Shown here: piece by piece, positions 55,597 to 64,000 of the stretch
Layout: every line of letters begins with the position of its first letter
Numbering within the stretch: position 1 is the stretch's first letter
Assembly (NCBI RefSeq): GCF_030818895.1
Contig: NZ_JAUTBA010000001.1
Span: 3,472,001 to 3,536,000, forward strand
Reading direction: 5' to 3'
Length of the DNA: 64,000 nt
From: Sphingobacterium zeae
GTDB lineage: Bacteria; Bacteroidota; Bacteroidia; Sphingobacteriales; Sphingobacteriaceae
Program-made: the position numbers and the translations under genes
Notes under the pieces: generated by a model
What the model saw: the letters and a program-made list of their open reading frames with translations, nothing else
Told to the model about the DNA's origin: nothing
Databases searched by the model: none

Positions 55597-55610
55597 ACCT
55601 CAAGCGCCAA

Positions 55611-55790
55611 TGTATTCGGGTTGTATTCGTATTGTGTTCGGACCACCTTCGGAGCTCCACAATCTGCTGATCATTATTGACCAAATTCTGACCAGGTAAT
55701 TCCTGTTCAGGGTCTGTACAATAGCTGTTCAGCAGCTGTACAATATCTGTATCGCATCCGAATAAGGTACGAAGCAGGTACGAATCTGCT
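55611..55790. repeat. Degenerate array with an 11-bp period
   Basis: At 55611-55654 four 11-mers share a TTCG core (TGTATTCGGGT, TGTATTCGTAT, TGTGTTCGGAC, CACCTTCGGAG). At 55703-55757 five 11-mers begin with CTGT (CTGTACAATAG, CTGTTCAGCAG, CTGTACAATAT and others). At 55758-55790 three carry the inverted core CGAA (ACGAAGCAGGT, ACGAATCTGCT). No coding frame of note. The ends are in inverted orientation around the CTGT centre. Confidence 0.75.
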
Positions 55791-55812
55791 CCACACCTCC
55801 TGCCCTCTGACC

Positions 55813-56820
55813 TTATACTTTTGTAAGCACTGTCCGATACAGCTCCATCCCCTCATGACTGATAACCTGACAAGCTATTTCTTCGCTACTGATCGAGAAA
55901 GAGAAGAACCCGTATTGATCTTTCGCAAAACGGCCATACGGTAGATCTGTCTTCACCGGGGTTACTTCGGATCCCGCTCCCGAGATAAACTGATGAAACT
56001 TCTTGCCTTCAACTTTCAAATGCTGCAGGGAATGCTCATGTCCAGAAAGGTAAATATCGACTCCCCGCTTTTCAAAAATAGATTCCAGGACCTTTCGTAC
56101 AGCCAGCGTATCATAATTCGTTGTACGCGGTCCTGCCGTATACAAGGGATGGTGGCCGATGACAATTTTCCAATGTTCATCCGAATTTTCCAGTAGCTGA
56201 TCCAGCCAGGCCAGCTGTTTCTCCGGTTGCTGTCCCGCTACATGCGGTCCATACTCGCTGTTACTGTAAAATTCAGGAATCATCGGGTTAGTATCGATAA
56301 AGGCCATCAGTACTTTTTTTCCATCCTTAAGCGCAAATGTCTTGCTGTAATAACGCGCAGGCATCTTCCAACGTCTGCTGATCGTACTATAACGTACCTG
56401 TGCATCGGGATCTGATTTATAATCGTGGTTTCCCAAAATGGGATACCAGTCCCATTGCAGCGAAAATGCGGTATAGATATTTTCAAACGAATAATGCCAC
56501 AAGGGATCATGTTCGCTTACCACGCCGGAAGGATAAAAATTATCACCGGTAGAAATGATAAAATCATTGGGATGCTGATCGGCCCATTTGCCCATCTGTT
56601 CTGCTACGGCCAACTGATGGTCAGCACCGTTACGTCCCCAGTCGCCTACAGCCATAAAATGAAGATCATAAGCATCTTTGGGCTTTAAAAGCTGTCGTAT
56701 ATCTTCGCTTTCAAGTTGCGTGGGTTTTGTCAGCCCCAAGCTGCTGAGCGTAATTCCTCCCAGGCCGGCTGTAATCGCCGTGCCCAGGGAATTTTTCATA
56801 AAAGTTCTGCGTTTCATCAA
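55813..56820 (-). CDS. Secreted metallophosphoesterase (purple acid phosphatase-like)
   Basis: 335 residues. The N-terminus KRRTFMKNSLGTAITAGLGG is a Tat-type signal. Metal ligands are visible: MAVGDWGRNG, IISTGDNFYPSGV, ILGNHDYKS, VIGHHPLYT and LSGHEHSLQ. The GDNFY motif is typical of tartrate-resistant acid phosphatases. It hydrolyses phosphate esters in the periplasm. It lies 6 bp after the susD gene and is the last gene of the SusCD operon, which suggests that the imported nutrient is a phosphorylated compound. Confidence 0.92.
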   Translation of the reverse strand: MMKRRTFMKNSLGTAITAGLGGITLSSLGLTKPTQLESEDIRQLLKPKDAYDLHFMAVGDWGRNGADHQLAVAEQMGKWADQHPNDFIISTGDNFYPSGVVSEHDPLWHYSFENIYTAFSLQWDWYPILGNHDYKSDPDAQVRYSTISRRWKMPARYYSKTFALKDGKKVLMAFIDTNPMIPEFYSNSEYGPHVAGQQPEKQLAWLDQLLENSDEHWKIVIGHHPLYTAGPRTTNYDTLAVRKVLESIFEKRGVDIYLSGHEHSLQHLKVEGKKFHQFISGAGSEVTPVKTDLPYGRFAKDQYGFFSFSISSEEIACQVISHEGMELYRTVLTKV

Positions 56821-56826
56821 TAGATC

Positions 56827-58476
56827 TTAATAACCCGGATTCTGTTGCCAGTGGGTGTTTACGTTTAATACAGTTGTCGGTACGGGAAAAATACGACGGA
56901 ACTTCTCGCTCATGCCGGCAGGATACAGCGATCGGAATCCCCAGTTATCTTCAAATTTTCCGTAACGGATCAGATCATTTCTACGCCAGGACTCATCGGC
57001 AAACTCTCGTGCACGCTCATCCAATAGATCTTGCAGATTTGGGGCTGCCGTGAGTACAGGTGCATTGACATAGGTACGGATCTGATTAATCAGGGATTGT
57101 GCAGTCTGACCATTGGTGGCAGCAGCCCCACGGAGTATAGCCTCCGCTTTCATCAACAAGATATCGGCATAGCGAAATACAGGTACATCATTGCTCTGAT
57201 TACGCTGATTGGCTGATGTAACGGCTACGTCCATATAAAACTTAATGGATCTGTACCCCATTGAGCGCCCCTTTTGGTCGTTACCCACATTCAGCGTGGC
57301 CGCACCATCCGAACGCAAAGTAATTTCTTTAGTGGTCTCCAGGTGCCAATCAAACTGCGCATCTGCATCCGCAGCATTATAATCCTGATCTATGCCGCGT
57401 TTGGAAGTTCTGATCAGAAAAGGCCGAGTCTTATCTTCTGTATAATTTGACCAATAATATTGCTTACCACCGATGTATGAGGCGTTCCTTTCGTCGCCTG
57501 CCAGATTAAATTTCTCCAAATAACTCGGTAATACACGAAAAGTCCCCCCAACACTTTGAGGCAATGTTGCAAACTGATTTTGAGCACTGCGATGTATCCA
57601 GAAGCGCGAATAAGTCATACCCTGCTGTTTTTCACGATCATAGGGTATGGCAAATATAAAATCCTTTACCTGATAACCATTATCGGGGCGAAACTTGGCC
57701 ATAAACTTATGGCTTGTCAGGTTAAACTGTCCTGAGGAAATAATCTGGTCGCACATCGCAACCACATCATTTAATTTTTCATTTTGTGTACTTGGATTGT
57801 AATTGGCTACATCGGTAGCCGTATAAACAGCCCAGTTGAGGTACAACTTAGCCAGCAATGCTTCGGCCATATATTTCGTTGCTTTTCCATAGGTTGCTAC
57901 AGAAACCGTGGTCGGTAACAAATCCTTCACCGCAAGCAATTCGGCCTCAATAAAACGGCAAATTTCAGCACGGCTTGAACGTGCGGGGACAGCATCAACA
58001 GGCCCTGTGATCAACGGTGCGGCGCCAAAATTATCCATCAGTATAAAATAATAATAAGCACGGATTGCGCGAGCAGGTGCCGTCAGCTTTTCTTTATCTT
58101 CCCCGAATAATGCAATGGCATTATTGGCTAAGGTGATTCCAGTGGAAGCATCGTTCCAGATACTTGGTAAGAGGCCGTTGTCTGCGTTCCAATTGTGCAG
58201 ATGGAATTCGCGGTATCGACCGCCATCAAACCAGTCTGTCCCCATGGAAACACTCACGGCCTCATCTGCTGAGAGTGTTTGGGCCATCCAATGATCGCGC
58301 CCCATTGCGCCACGGTAAGCTGCATATACATCAGCAAGAATTGCCTCCGCTGCACGTTCCGAATCTGGAAATTCCGTCAGCTGTGATTTTATATCAACAT
58401 CCAGATCGGTACAAGATCCCAGCGAAAAACTCAATGCCGATAAAGTAAATAAGCGAATAAATAGTGTTGGTTTCAT
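56827..58476 (-). CDS. SusD/RagB-family nutrient-binding lipoprotein
   Basis: 549 residues from the ATG at 58476. Signal MKPTLFIRLFTLSALSFSLG with lipobox Cys in GSCTD. SusD features: TEFPDSERAAEAILADVYAAYRG, IRAYYYFILMDNFGAAPLITG, EALLAKLYLNWAVYT in the TPR-like part and VPVFRYADILLMKAEAILRG, then ERAREFADESWRRNDLIRYGKF and IFPVPTTVLNVNTHWQQNPGY. It lies on the cell surface as a lid over the SusC barrel. susC ends 94 bp upstream. The ATG at 58518 is less likely. Confidence 0.96.
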   Translation of the reverse strand: MKPTLFIRLFTLSALSFSLGSCTDLDVDIKSQLTEFPDSERAAEAILADVYAAYRGAMGRDHWMAQTLSADEAVSVSMGTDWFDGGRYREFHLHNWNADNGLLPSIWNDASTGITLANNAIALFGEDKEKLTAPARAIRAYYYFILMDNFGAAPLITGPVDAVPARSSRAEICRFIEAELLAVKDLLPTTVSVATYGKATKYMAEALLAKLYLNWAVYTATDVANYNPSTQNEKLNDVVAMCDQIISSGQFNLTSHKFMAKFRPDNGYQVKDFIFAIPYDREKQQGMTYSRFWIHRSAQNQFATLPQSVGGTFRVLPSYLEKFNLAGDERNASYIGGKQYYWSNYTEDKTRPFLIRTSKRGIDQDYNAADADAQFDWHLETTKEITLRSDGAATLNVGNDQKGRSMGYRSIKFYMDVAVTSANQRNQSNDVPVFRYADILLMKAEAILRGAAATNGQTAQSLINQIRTYVNAPVLTAAPNLQDLLDERAREFADESWRRNDLIRYGKFEDNWGFRSLYPAGMSEKFRRIFPVPTTVLNVNTHWQQNPGY

Positions 58477-58570
58477 ATAAATTATTTCTTGTTCTATAGG
58501 CCATGTGGCATACTCCATTTATGTCAACAGGATTGTTTCGATAAGAAGTTTTCCATCCCACAGCGCCGTC

Positions 58571-61500
58571 TTATAAATTAAAATTAAGGCCAAACATAAA
58601 CGTACGTGTACGTGGGTAGGTCTGGCGGTTATCGATCCCCGGTGTCAAGCCTCCCAAGCCCACCTCGGGATCAATGCCTTTATACTTCGTCAGCATAAAC
58701 ACGTTATTCATCGTTGCATATACCCTTAGGTTTTTAATCGGTATATTTTTCATCGGTATCGTATAGGCCAACGTAACATAAGCCAGGCGCAGGTAGCTTC
58801 CATTTTCCAGGTAACGATCCGATAGGTAATGTGCATTGATATCCGTCATGCGTTCGGTTTCCACGACGCTGGCAAGCACGTTTTTCTGCCCTGCATTACC
58901 GACAACGTTGGAATGACGCGCCCGGGTAGCGTTCATAATTTTCTGTCCAAAAGCACCTTGAAACATTCCGTTTAACGAAAAATTCTTATACGAAAAACTA
59001 TTGTTCCAACCCAGTGTCAACTTGGGCTGTGGACTTCCCGTCACAGCCTGATCTTTCTTCTGTGGCGTTGTGGTTGTTTCGCCTGTACGCTCACCCGTTT
59101 TCTCATCTCGGGTATAGAATACCGACACACCTTCATCGTTGTAGCCTGCCCATTCCCAGGTATAGAACTGACCGATAGGCGCGCCAGGTGTTAGTCGTTG
59201 TTGAAAAATATTGGTCTGGCCAGCTCCCCCAAGATCCGACAATTCGACATAATCCTGCGTAAACTGCTCGTTAGCAATGCTCACCACCTTATTGGTATTG
59301 TGCGATAGCACCAGTCCGGTATTCCATTTGAAATCTTCTTTATCAATGGCCTTTGCATTTAGACTCAGTTCGATCCCCTTGTTCTCAATTTCACCGACAT
59401 TGGCCGTCAGCGTTGGGTAAATATATTTCGATTTGCTTACCTGATAATCATAAATCAGGTCGCTTGTTTTCTTTTTATAGACCTCCAACGATCCTGTCAG
59501 GCGATTTTTCAAAAATCCGAAATCCAAGCCTAGATTAATCATGCTGGTGGTTTCCCATTTGAGGTTCGGGTTACTATTGCGAAGCACCATCAAAGTGCGC
59601 AATGGGCTTACCTGACCATCGGCACTGACATAATCGAAAAACTTGGATGAGGCACCGCGAACAGACTGCGCAGTAAAAGCATCAAAACCCAGCGAGTTGC
59701 CGCTCACACCATAACCTGCACGTAACTTCAAATCATCAATAATTCCGCTTTCACGGATGAACGATTCCTCCGACAGGCGCCAAGCTGCAGAAACCGATGG
59801 AAAGGTCGCCCAACGATTGTTCGACCCAAAAGCCGAAGATCCATCACGTCTTACCGTCGCCTGTAGGAGATACTTGCTATTATAGGCATAATTCACACGG
59901 CCATAAACAGATATCATACGCAAGGTGGAAAGATAATAGTTCCCAAAGCCCAACAAATCAACGACATTCGCCATCCCAGGGTTATAGTAACTTAAATCAT
60001 CGTTATAATAATCGGAAGTCGTCAATTGAAAGCCATCGTTATTGTTGTTCTCCTCCCATGAATAACCGGCCAGTGCAGCTACTTTGTGCTTTCCGGCAAA
60101 TGTCTTTTCATAGCTCAGGTTCATTTCCATCACTTTGCGTTCATCTTCTACTGCGGCACGGATAGATTTGCCATTTTGGCCACGTGCAGCCATCGAAGAC
60201 ATCGCGTAGTATTGCGCGTTATTGAACTGCCTATTTTGCAACGAAAGGTCAATATTATAGGTCAGCCCCGGCAAGATCTCATAGCCCAGTTTGGCATGTG
60301 CCTGAAGAACCTTCGTTTTAGAAAAATTTGTATTCTCCTCAATTAAGGAAAGTGGATTGGCATATTGCGAACGGTCGGGTTTTTCAAACCATGAGCCATC
60401 GGCATTTCGGATCGGCGATACAGGCAGATAATAGTACATTGCATCATATACGCTGAGTCCTTGATCCAAAGCGAGCACATCATTCTGCTTGGTGATACTT
60501 GCGTTGATATTGAAAGATGCTGTCAACCGGTCATTAAGTGCCTTGGTCTGCAAAAATGCGCGAGCAATCTGACGCCCCATATCTGTACCTTTGATAACCC
60601 CATTGTTTTTGATGGTATTGAGACTAATGCTATACTGTGTTTTTTCTGCACCGCCAAGAATGGATATATTATGGTTGTTCGATACCCCTGTCCGCTCCAC
60701 CGTTCTTTGCCAATCGGTATCTGCCCCCAGGTCGTCAGTTGGTTCCATCGAAAATCCATTGTCATTAACATAGGACCTATATTGCACTGCATTCATCATC
60801 TCATAATGCTTAGCCACCTTATCGATCGCCAGATAACCGTTGTAATTGATGTTGGTCTGCCCTGATTTCCCACGCTTAGTTGTGACAATAATCACCCCAT
60901 TGGCCGCTTTTGAGCCGTAAATTGCGGTTGCTGAGGCATCACGCAGTACGTCAATCGAGGCAATATCATCTGGCGCCACCAAGGCCAGGGATGCGCCCGG
61001 GACGCCGTCGATCACATAGTAGGGCTCCATCGCTTCACCACTACGCAAAGTTGAAGCTCCCCGAAGACTAACGGAAGGTGTAGCATTGGGATTGCTGTTA
61101 TTGCTCGAAATTGTCAGGCCGGCAACTTTCCCCTGCAGCATCTGTGCTGGCGAAGTAAATACGCCAACGTTAGCATCTTCGGCTTTAATAGTGCTGATGG
61201 AACTCGTCAGATCCTTTCTGGATACACGGCCATAACCAATAACGACCTCATCCAGTTTAACTGCACTCTGCTGAAGCTTCACACTCAACGACAAAGGCTT
61301 TCTTGCTTCGACGACATAACCCGATAAGGTATCGGACTGAAATCCTACAGCCGAAAACACAAATTGATAGCCTGCATGTTCTACTAAATTCTGAAAATGG
61401 AATAGTCCCTGGCTATTCGTACTGGTCGTCACAGTTGGACCTCCATTGACCTGAATTGCCTTAACGCTGACACCAGGGAGAAACTCGCCCTTTTCATTTT

Positions 61501-61609
61501 GTACAGCTCCCTTCACTTGTTGCTGCTGCGCATGTACGTTGGTAAGTCCAGCGGAAAGCAACGCAAAAATAAGCAGGTTCTTTTTTTGTGGATTTTTCTT
61601 GTTGAGCAT
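58571..61609 (-). CDS. SusC/RagA-family TonB-linked outer membrane protein
   Basis: 1012 residues. Signal peptide ends near NVHAQ. Order: carboxypeptidase-like domain (VKGAVQNEKGEFLPGVSVKA), TonB-box-like LDEVVIGYG, plug (MLQGKVAGLTI, PSVSLRGASTLRSG, YVIDGVPG, IDVLRDASATAIYGSKAANGVIIVTTK) and barrel, ending with GLNFNL. It imports the ligand captured by SusD. Its ATG lies only 5 bp after the FecR stop, so it is translated from the sigma/FecR transcript. Confidence 0.97.
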   Translation of the reverse strand: MLNKKNPQKKNLLIFALLSAGLTNVHAQQQQVKGAVQNEKGEFLPGVSVKAIQVNGGPTVTTSTNSQGLFHFQNLVEHAGYQFVFSAVGFQSDTLSGYVVEARKPLSLSVKLQQSAVKLDEVVIGYGRVSRKDLTSSISTIKAEDANVGVFTSPAQMLQGKVAGLTISSNNSNPNATPSVSLRGASTLRSGEAMEPYYVIDGVPGASLALVAPDDIASIDVLRDASATAIYGSKAANGVIIVTTKRGKSGQTNINYNGYLAIDKVAKHYEMMNAVQYRSYVNDNGFSMEPTDDLGADTDWQRTVERTGVSNNHNISILGGAEKTQYSISLNTIKNNGVIKGTDMGRQIARAFLQTKALNDRLTASFNINASITKQNDVLALDQGLSVYDAMYYYLPVSPIRNADGSWFEKPDRSQYANPLSLIEENTNFSKTKVLQAHAKLGYEILPGLTYNIDLSLQNRQFNNAQYYAMSSMAARGQNGKSIRAAVEDERKVMEMNLSYEKTFAGKHKVAALAGYSWEENNNNDGFQLTTSDYYNDDLSYYNPGMANVVDLLGFGNYYLSTLRMISVYGRVNYAYNSKYLLQATVRRDGSSAFGSNNRWATFPSVSAAWRLSEESFIRESGIIDDLKLRAGYGVSGNSLGFDAFTAQSVRGASSKFFDYVSADGQVSPLRTLMVLRNSNPNLKWETTSMINLGLDFGFLKNRLTGSLEVYKKKTSDLIYDYQVSKSKYIYPTLTANVGEIENKGIELSLNAKAIDKEDFKWNTGLVLSHNTNKVVSIANEQFTQDYVELSDLGGAGQTNIFQQRLTPGAPIGQFYTWEWAGYNDEGVSVFYTRDEKTGERTGETTTTPQKKDQAVTGSPQPKLTLGWNNSFSYKNFSLNGMFQGAFGQKIMNATRARHSNVVGNAGQKNVLASVVETERMTDINAHYLSDRYLENGSYLRLAYVTLAYTIPMKNIPIKNLRVYATMNNVFMLTKYKGIDPEVGLGGLTPGIDNRQTYPRTRTFMFGLNFNL

Positions 61610-61614
61610 ATCTG

Positions 61615-62673
61615 TTAGTTGTTTAGATGTTCGGTAATTGTATTTTCCTGTTTGTAAAGCGTATAGCTGCCATCGGCATTGGCGACAAAGCGCAATTCAT
61701 TGATCAGGCAGATTGTAGTCAAGATATCTTTCAATGAATCGTGATGCACATCGATCTCACCTGTATAATGAATAGCAGCAATTCCCTTGTCACCCAAATG
61801 GATCTGTTTTTTAAATGCTGTTTCCAACGCCTGTAGCACAGCTGGCATTGGTGTATTTTTCAGCTTTAACAGTGCTGGGGCCGATAGACCTGGCATGCTC
61901 AAGGTCTTTTCTTTATTGACAACATCAATTGTTGTTGCCCCTCGTGCATCAACTGTCAGTTTTTGACCTGGGTCAGCTAAAAAGACCTGTTTGAAACCGT
62001 TTGTTAGCGAGGATACAAGCACCTTACCGGTATGTAATGCCACAGACACGGCTTTATGCTTCAATTTGGTATTAATCGTAAAGGATGTACCAAGCGCTGT
62101 TGTTTTGGTTCCGCTGGCAAGCACTGAAAATGGACGCTTCGGGTCCGAAGCGACATCAAAGTAAGCTTTCCCCGTAAGTTCTATATCACGGGCATTGTCA
62201 ACAAAATTTTTCACATAGCGAATATGACTTTGAGCGAACAAGCGTACATGTGATCCATCGGGTAGATCCAGGATTATACTGCGGGGATTTTTATTTTCTA
62301 TTGAGGTCCAGACGGTATCTTTATGTTCGATAACAGGCTTAGCTGCGGACCGCAGAGCATTCGGCTGTACAACCGAATCTTTCGTCCACCAGGTAATAAA
62401 ATGAAAGGAAAAGAAAAGGAGAACTGCAGCTGCGGCACTGTAACGCAGTAATTTTACCAACCGATACCGACGTAATTCCTTGCGATCCTGCGCTTTTTCC
62501 TGATTTTGAATGGCAGTATGGATAAACGTTTTCATCGTTTCCGTAGGCACAGGCTCCTCCATTGCCGTACCATCAAATTTTCCCCAGTCTTCGTCCTTGA
62601 AAAGTTCGTCCACGAGGAAGGGCATTTTCCAGATCTTCTTTTTGATCTGATGCTGCTTTTTATCATGCTTCAT
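61615..62673 (-). CDS. FecR-family anti-sigma factor
   Basis: 352 residues from the ATG at 62673 (MKHDKKQHQIKKKIWKMP). A short cytoplasmic part is followed by a membrane helix (SAAAAVLLFFSFHFITWW). The periplasmic FecR domain has RSIILDLPDGSHVRLFAQSHIRY, ARDIELTGKAYFDVASDPKRPFSV and TTALGTSFTI, and a C-terminal STN-like segment (PMPAVLQALETAF). It should receive a signal from the SusC receptor and release the sigma factor of the next gene upstream. An upstream ATG at 62718 is less likely. Confidence 0.93.
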   Translation of the reverse strand: MKHDKKQHQIKKKIWKMPFLVDELFKDEDWGKFDGTAMEEPVPTETMKTFIHTAIQNQEKAQDRKELRRYRLVKLLRYSAAAAVLLFFSFHFITWWTKDSVVQPNALRSAAKPVIEHKDTVWTSIENKNPRSIILDLPDGSHVRLFAQSHIRYVKNFVDNARDIELTGKAYFDVASDPKRPFSVLASGTKTTALGTSFTINTKLKHKAVSVALHTGKVLVSSLTNGFKQVFLADPGQKLTVDARGATTIDVVNKEKTLSMPGLSAPALLKLKNTPMPAVLQALETAFKKQIHLGDKGIAAIHYTGEIDVHHDSLKDILTTICLINELRFVANADGSYTLYKQENTITEHLNN

Positions 62674-62756
62674 ACTCCTATTACGCAGGCCAGCACGACA
62701 TCCCTTAGTTCTTAACAATTATTTAATAAGGGGCGTCAATCCTTAACATAAAGGAC

Positions 62757-63281
62757 TTATAGCATGATTGAATAAAGATGTTGTTTGAGCTGTAGAAGTG
62801 CTTTACTGATATGCTGTTCTACGGTTTTTGTCGAAATGGAAAAATGAGCAGCAATCTCTTTATGGGAAAGACCTTCTTTACGGCTCAGTTCAAAGACCTT
62901 CCGACGCATCGTCGGCATATTTTGGATATCTTTTTCCATCATACGCAAGAGGTCTTTATTTTCAATTGCCTTGATCAGACTATCGGTAAAAGGTGTCGCC
63001 GCTGTCTGCCCCTCATATTTGAAACGTGTCGCCTCCTTGCGCAGCAGATCGATCATGACTTGCCGCGCCATACCAAAAAGCTGCAACAGAATACTGAGCT
63101 GCTCGTCGAGCTTCTCTCTTTGGTTCCAGAGTTTGATAAAGGTCAGCTGCGTTACCTCCTCAGCAATATAATCCGATTGCGTACGCTTGAGTACAAAACC
63201 GTAAATCTGTCGATGGTACTTTTCGTATACGAGATTGAAGCTTTTCTGACTGGAAGATTTGATAGGCTGAATGTGTTTCAT
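62757..63281 (-). CDS. ECF RNA polymerase sigma factor
   Basis: 174 residues. Region 2 is FNLVYEKYHRQIYGFVLKRT with AEEVTQLTFIKLWNQRE. Region 4 is MPTMRRKVFELSRKEGLSHKEIAAHFSISTKTVEQHISKAL. It directs RNA polymerase to the susCD operon and its own. The FecR gene begins 83 bp downstream. Upstream, minus-strand TATTTTTG (plus 63290-63297) matches the -7 consensus but lies only 8 bp before the ATG, so either the leader is very short or the true start is further in. Confidence 0.94.
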   Translation of the reverse strand: MKHIQPIKSSSQKSFNLVYEKYHRQIYGFVLKRTQSDYIAEEVTQLTFIKLWNQREKLDEQLSILLQLFGMARQVMIDLLRKEATRFKYEGQTAATPFTDSLIKAIENKDLLRMMEKDIQNMPTMRRKVFELSRKEGLSHKEIAAHFSISTKTVEQHISKALLQLKQHLYSIML

Positions 63282-64000
63282 TGCGCTGTCAAAAATAAAA
63301 GCACAAGGTTTCCTCAGTATTAAGTTAAAATCAATATTAAATTAAAAAAAAACAAATACACAAGCATCTCATATAGCGCAATTCATTCTTACTTGAACAA
63401 ATTTTATGTAAAAGAAAGCAAAAATCTACCTAGTATTGCATGCTGGAATATATCATATAATAAGCAGAGTCCGTAATTGTTGAAAAATCGCTGGCAAATA
63501 AAAGTACAGTCCATCACCCAAGTCCGGTAAACGTGTTCGACGAATACTTAACCAGGTGATTATTCATTTTATATTATGATAAATTTGGCAAAGATTACGA
63601 TAGCGCTTTATATAAGCCTCTCTTAGCATGTTTCTCTAAGCAGAGTTAATCCTATTCCGAGTCTCGCTATTGGCACAAAAACGCTATTACGTGTGGCTTA
63701 TTCTTTCGATGGGGATTCCATAAGCTACGCCTTGTTCAATATGACGGCACATGCTGATGTGATGCCGAAGACTATTCATAATGCTATCCTATTTGCTTTT
63801 TTAGGCACTTCACAAACATAAACGCTTTCCGTTATCACGTTAAAAAAAAAGATGTGCCAATTTATTTTGCCTTTAAATCCAACTTTAAGACGACTTAATG
63901 GCAGAATTACTCATTCATATTAATAAAAAGTTTTTATATACTATGATTAACAATATATTATAGCTATATTTGATAAATAATCGGCTCCATTTGCTTATCT
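63282..64000. other. 719 bp without a supportable gene
   Basis: An open stretch at about 63634-63820 in the plus strand lacks a start and resembles no family I know; frames around it are broken by stops. Apart from a -7-like box for the sigma gene, I see nothing firm. Possibly decayed coding DNA. Confidence 0.5.

Noticed and set aside
55427-55699. ORF of 90 codons after the heme oxygenase
   Set aside because: It covers the 16-bp inverted repeat, a T-run and the start of the 11-bp array; composition is not coding-like, and the 44-residue frame explains the first part better.
55611-55790. CRISPR array
   Set aside because: Units are 11 bp, degenerate and without spacers of constant length; no cas genes are in the window.
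62811-63323. 170-codon plus-strand ORF opposite the sigma gene
   Set aside because: It is the antisense of a clear ECF sigma factor.

Overview
The window looks like chromosomal DNA from a member of the Bacteroidota, family Sphingobacteriaceae, most likely Sphingobacterium or a close relative. The signs are a moderately low GC content and -7 boxes of the Bacteroidota type TAnnTTTG in front of several genes. There are SusC/SusD, FecR/ECF-sigma and DUF4249/TonB-receptor pairs, HmuY-type lipoproteins, a monomeric isocitrate dehydrogenase and a SpeE-less, SD-poor gene layout. No phage, insertion sequence or CRISPR array was seen.

Layout. 1-6.8 kb is housekeeping: hemF (cut by the window edge), gpsA, a Rieske protein, ychF, an ATP-cone/Mrr-nuclease fusion, ispE, apt and a helix-hairpin-helix protein. 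6.9-16.3 kb holds an adaptor/TolC efflux pair, a polysaccharide deacetylase, a DUF4249 lipoprotein with its TonB receptor, a secreted esterase, a beta-propeller protein and a DUF4377-META protein. 16.5-24.8 kb is metabolic: a GH43 glycosidase, monomeric icd, two aldo/keto reductases, a cyclophilin, an alkyltransferase-like protein, YceI, tRNA-Arg(UCU) and tRNA-Ser(UGA). 24.9-31.6 kb is a five-gene signalling operon: two large sensor kinases, CheR and two single-domain response regulators. 31.8-37.5 kb is the four-gene ligase-associated DNA repair operon (exonuclease, ATP-dependent ligase, DExH helicase, PdeM).

37.5-51.9 kb is the centre of interest, a large heme-acquisition locus. On the minus strand are hmuT, hmuU, hmuV and an AraC-type regulator. 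Divergent from them are a heme-type TonB receptor, three HmuY-family lipoproteins, a secreted HmuY-like protein without a lipobox, two paralogous Ig-like lipoproteins, a di-heme peroxidase-like lipoprotein carrying a perfect 48-bp internal duplication, and an S41 peptidase. I find four copies of an imperfect 19-bp palindrome, close to ATTTAGAATNATTCTAAAT, in front of four transcription units of this locus. They look like operators of one iron- or heme-responsive repressor. A heme oxygenase with a 44-residue membrane protein lies at 54.7-55.5 kb and probably finishes the pathway by degrading the imported heme.

Between the heme locus and the heme oxygenase sits an AT-rich insert-like block (about 51.9-54.7 kb) with a MACPF/perforin lipoprotein and a beta-barrel protein. 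After the heme oxygenase come a 16-bp perfect inverted repeat and a 180-bp array with an 11-bp period. 55.8-63.3 kb is an ECF sigma/FecR/SusC/SusD/phosphatase operon for uptake of an unknown, possibly phosphorylated, nutrient. The last 0.7 kb has no gene I can support.
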